Assembly (NCBI GenBank): GCA_028753945.1
Contig: JAPNXP010000001.1
Span: forward strand, 1,788,501 to 1,852,500
DNA: 64,000 nt
Source of the DNA: Hexactinellida sp. DTS-2022
Lineage: Eukaryota > Porifera > Hexactinellida
Direction of reading: 5' to 3'
Below the pieces are notes generated by a model. The model was not told the DNA's origin, ran no database searches, and saw only the letters and a list, made by a program, of their open reading frames with translations. Made by a program: the position numbers and the translations under genes. Below, in pieces: positions 61,728-64,000 of this stretch (the stretch's first letter is position 1; the number at the start of each line of letters is the position of its first letter).

Positions 61728-61925
61728 CGAGCCCTTTGATCTCGGTTACTGATCACTCAACCGTAGTGTGGTCTCGCTTCTACCAATTGTAAACAACAAC
61801 TACAAATACTATTTATTTTAGAAATTTGTAAATGCGATATTAATGTCAATGTTCAGCATACTTGCTAGTATAACATCCGGAAGTTGTCCCTAAGTTTATT
61901 TGTATTTTACGTTGGATTGCCCATC
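61728..61925 (-). mobile_element. Helitron family A fragment
   Basis: CGAGCCCTTTGATCTCGGTTA at the 3' end in reverse orientation, then ACCAATTGTAAACAACAAC and GTTCAGCATACTTG, the family minisatellite unit. Truncated. Confidence 0.5.
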
Positions 61926-62014
61926 AATGGACATTAAATAAAGACAACTGAAATAATTTAATTCTGAAGGCACACTAAATCACACTAACAGGATCAAGAC
62001 CGATCCAAGACATA

Positions 62015-62519
62015 TCTATAGTATTAAAACACAAACCTGTATATGTGTGTGTATATATATATTTGTTTGTATGTTACGAGTTGATTGAATAAAGTGGACG
62101 GTTTCCAAATGTGATTTTTGGCATATAGGGGTAACTTTTGGCACCCGCCAACAAGTTGAGGTTTCCACTAAAAATTTCTCACACCTCGACAAATTATGAC
62201 GTCATTGTCACATTTCGAGAACTCTGAAAATTCACCTAATCGCACATAATTCGCGCCCTCTAAGAGATAAAATCTGAAAATTTAATAGAACATGTACATT
62301 AATGATGCGGACACATTGGTCACACCTGATCACCAATATGCTTACTCATTATCGCATGATGACGTAATCACTAAAATTTCACATTGTTAAATTTGACTAT
62401 TTAGGCCTATTTACGCTTTATAATCAATATTAGGAGTATATAAACCACCACCAACCGCGAAGCGGTTGGAGTGTGGTTGTGTTCTGCCGCGAAGCGACCT
62501 AGCAAGCGAAGCGCGCTAG
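62015..62519 (+). mobile_element. Non-autonomous Helitron with canonical TC...CTAG ends, 505 bp
   Basis: TCTATAGTATTAAAACACAA follows an A. The 3' end carries ACCGCGAAGCGGT and a TAGC-AAGCGAAGCGC-GCTA hairpin and closes GCGCGCTAG before T. The A|T insertion site, 5' TC and 3' CTAG with a subterminal hairpin meet the textbook Helitron definition. The body motif CATGTACATTAATGATGCGG is shared with 44322-44650. No coding capacity. Confidence 0.8.
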
Positions 62520-62763
62520 TATTATAATAAATCATAAGACAGAATAGCACAATCTATTTCATGAGACACCAAAGTATTGTCAGACGTGTCATAGAATTGC
62601 AAACTCGTGGTGAGTACAGCTTCAAATTAGGGAATATAAACGTGAACATAAAGTAGCGAAATCATTGGTTAAACCATGATTCGGTTTTCTTCACAAATGA
62701 AGAGAATAAGGTTAATCATATTCAGTAACTATATAAATGCAATTGATCTGAATAAAATAAAAT

Positions 62764-63126
62764 ATGCAAACAAATCTAAATGTCGATAATATTCTCAGAC
62801 CTCAGCAGAGTCAGGTCGCAGTGGAAAAAGTTAGGCCGCTCCTAAAAAATAATAAGTTTAAAAAGACGGTGAATGTACTAATCGACAACTTAAGATGGAT
62901 TAATTCACTCATGAATAATGCAGAGGAAAATTTGAAAGAATTCGTTGTCAACACCGAAGAGTTAAACGAGAACACAGATTACAATATGACTAAGGTTCCT
63001 AATTTCAATCTTAATAAGTTCAAAGCAGATATCAGATGCGGACGGATATCTGAAACAGCAAAAGCTATTCTGAAGAAAGAGCCGAGCAGCAGGACAGAGG
63101 AGGAAACTAGGCAACTTTGCAATCTG
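62764..63126 (+). CDS. First exon of a probable cyclic-nucleotide-binding-type protein (continues beyond the window)
   Basis: 121 codons from ATG to a donor AATCTG|GTGAGT, phase 0. Starts MQTNLNVDNILRPQQSQVAV. Residues about 25-60 are helical (LLKNNKFKKTVNVLIDNLRW). The segment FNLNKFKADIRCGRISETAK followed by ILKKEPSSRTEEETRQLCNLV resembles the leader found just before the cNMP-binding domain in CNBD2-type proteins, where the pattern is F...FK... ILxKxPxxRTEEE. The binding domain itself would be in later exons that are not in this window. The function is therefore tentative; the exon itself is well supported by the open frame and strong donor. Confidence 0.6.
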
Positions 63127-63341
63127 GTGAGTTTAGAGGGATATACTGTATATAATTTTTAACATTTCATAATTTACGATGAGTTAGATATTTACACTTA
63201 CGCCATTTTCCTAACTATGCTACTTAATTAACTTGGTATCTATTTGTCATTACATCTGCATTTGAAAGTCAACTTTCTATTATTTATCACAGTTAATACA
63301 GTGCAGGTTTTTTTTAAGGTTGAGACCTTGGTGTAACTCAG

Positions 63342-63420
63342 GGGTCGGCAACCCCCGGCCCGCAGGCCAGATTTGGCCCGCGAGGCGAAATGATCCGGCC
63401 CGCTGCTTTCTATAAACATG
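63342..63420 (+). mobile_element. hAT-type terminal fragment (CAGGGGTCGGCAAC type)
   Basis: CAGGGGTCGGCAACCCCCGG followed by CCCGCAGGCC and GGCCCGCGAGGC, a widespread hAT left end. No right end found. Confidence 0.55.
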
Positions 63421-63467
63421 CTCATCATGACCTCCGATTTGTTCATTCAAATAAATCCAAATAAAGT

Positions 63468-63953
63468 ATACCCTCGCTATCCGGAAGAGAGGTGTTCCGA
63501 TTCAAAAAATTATGTTTCGATTCGTGAATTTGTATGGAATAGTCAACTAATACGTTTATATAAACCTCTATAAATGAGATCATGGATTCCTGATAATCCA
63601 AACCATACAAGTCCAAAGCTTTTAAATCCAAACTAAACATTTAACATGCCGGGTATAAGCACATCGTCGGGAACTGCACTTAATGTGCTTATAACTGGCA
63701 TGTTCCTATAACTGACATAAATTATATAGGGTAAATGTCAAAGGTTTTCCAAATAGTGTTCTTAGATCCGATATGTTCTTATAAACGGTATGCTTATATC
63801 CGACGTCTAATGTACTATCCAAAATTCCAAATACTTCTCTAAGACATTTTTTCACAATTCCAATGTACCTAATGTTAAAAAAAATTCCAAATTTTACGAA
63901 TGATAATTTTGGATCTGCTGTTCGGACTAGCGAGGTTCGGAATAGAGAGGGTG
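63468..63953. mobile_element. Decayed pogo/Tigger-type element with a nested MITE
   Basis: TACCCTCGCTATCCGGAAGA at the left and GGACTAGCGAGGTTCGGAAT...GAGGGTGA at the right are imperfect inverted ends. The interior 63645-63809 (CATGCCGGGTATAAGCACAT ... GCTTATATCCGACGT) is a copy of the MITE at 21974-22147. Confidence 0.5.
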
Positions 63954-64000
63954 AACAATATTTTTATAAATTATAGTGTGGTAACATTATTGAGATAAGT

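Overview
This is nuclear DNA from an invertebrate animal. The evidence is spliced genes with GT-AG introns, metazoan protein families (TIMELESS, EPS8 with PTB/SH3/SAM-like parts, GID4, NTHL1, ARL2BP, a Golgi carbohydrate sulfotransferase, animal-type MATE transporters), an AT-rich background and a heavy load of eukaryotic transposons. I cannot name the species. Gene organisation would fit an early-branching or otherwise compact animal genome, but that is only a guess.

Layout. The main genes all lie on the minus strand: NTHL1-like glycosylase (318-1190), ARL2BP (1858-2520), TIMELESS (3313-40231), GID4 (40623-41210), a histidine-rich/PGYPPA-repeat protein (45504-46313) and EPS8 (51224-60919). 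A plus-strand first exon of a probable cyclic-nucleotide-binding-type protein (62764-63126) runs towards the right edge.

The central observation is that TIMELESS is not the single 737-residue frame it first looks like. It is a seven-exon, 1302-residue gene spread over 37 kb, with all six introns in phase 0. Its 22.7-kb intron 3 contains four complete single-exon genes: a sulfotransferase, two convergent near-identical MATE transporters and an AGC-like kinase. Intron 4 contains a fifth, a SAM-domain protein. EPS8 is a five-exon, 1126-residue gene whose intron 1 carries an integrase-type (Ginger-like) DNA transposon and whose intron 2 carries a MULE/FLYWCH transposase pseudogene.

Between and inside the genes is a dense, nested layer of small transposons. 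Many are short hAT-type elements whose 8-bp target duplications can be read directly. Others are pogo/Tigger-type MITEs flanked by TA. There are several Helitron families with a 5' TC start, strong GAA-loop hairpins and CTAG or CTCG ends, one of them arranged as a head-to-tail array of 567/568-bp units. A decayed Penelope-like retroelement (RT plus GIY-YIG) lies between the two MATE genes. No tRNA, rRNA or CRISPR array was recognised.

The host genes do not form a pathway. They are housekeeping and cytoskeletal functions: base excision repair, ARL2 binding, replication-fork protection, ubiquitin-ligase substrate recognition and actin capping/bundling.
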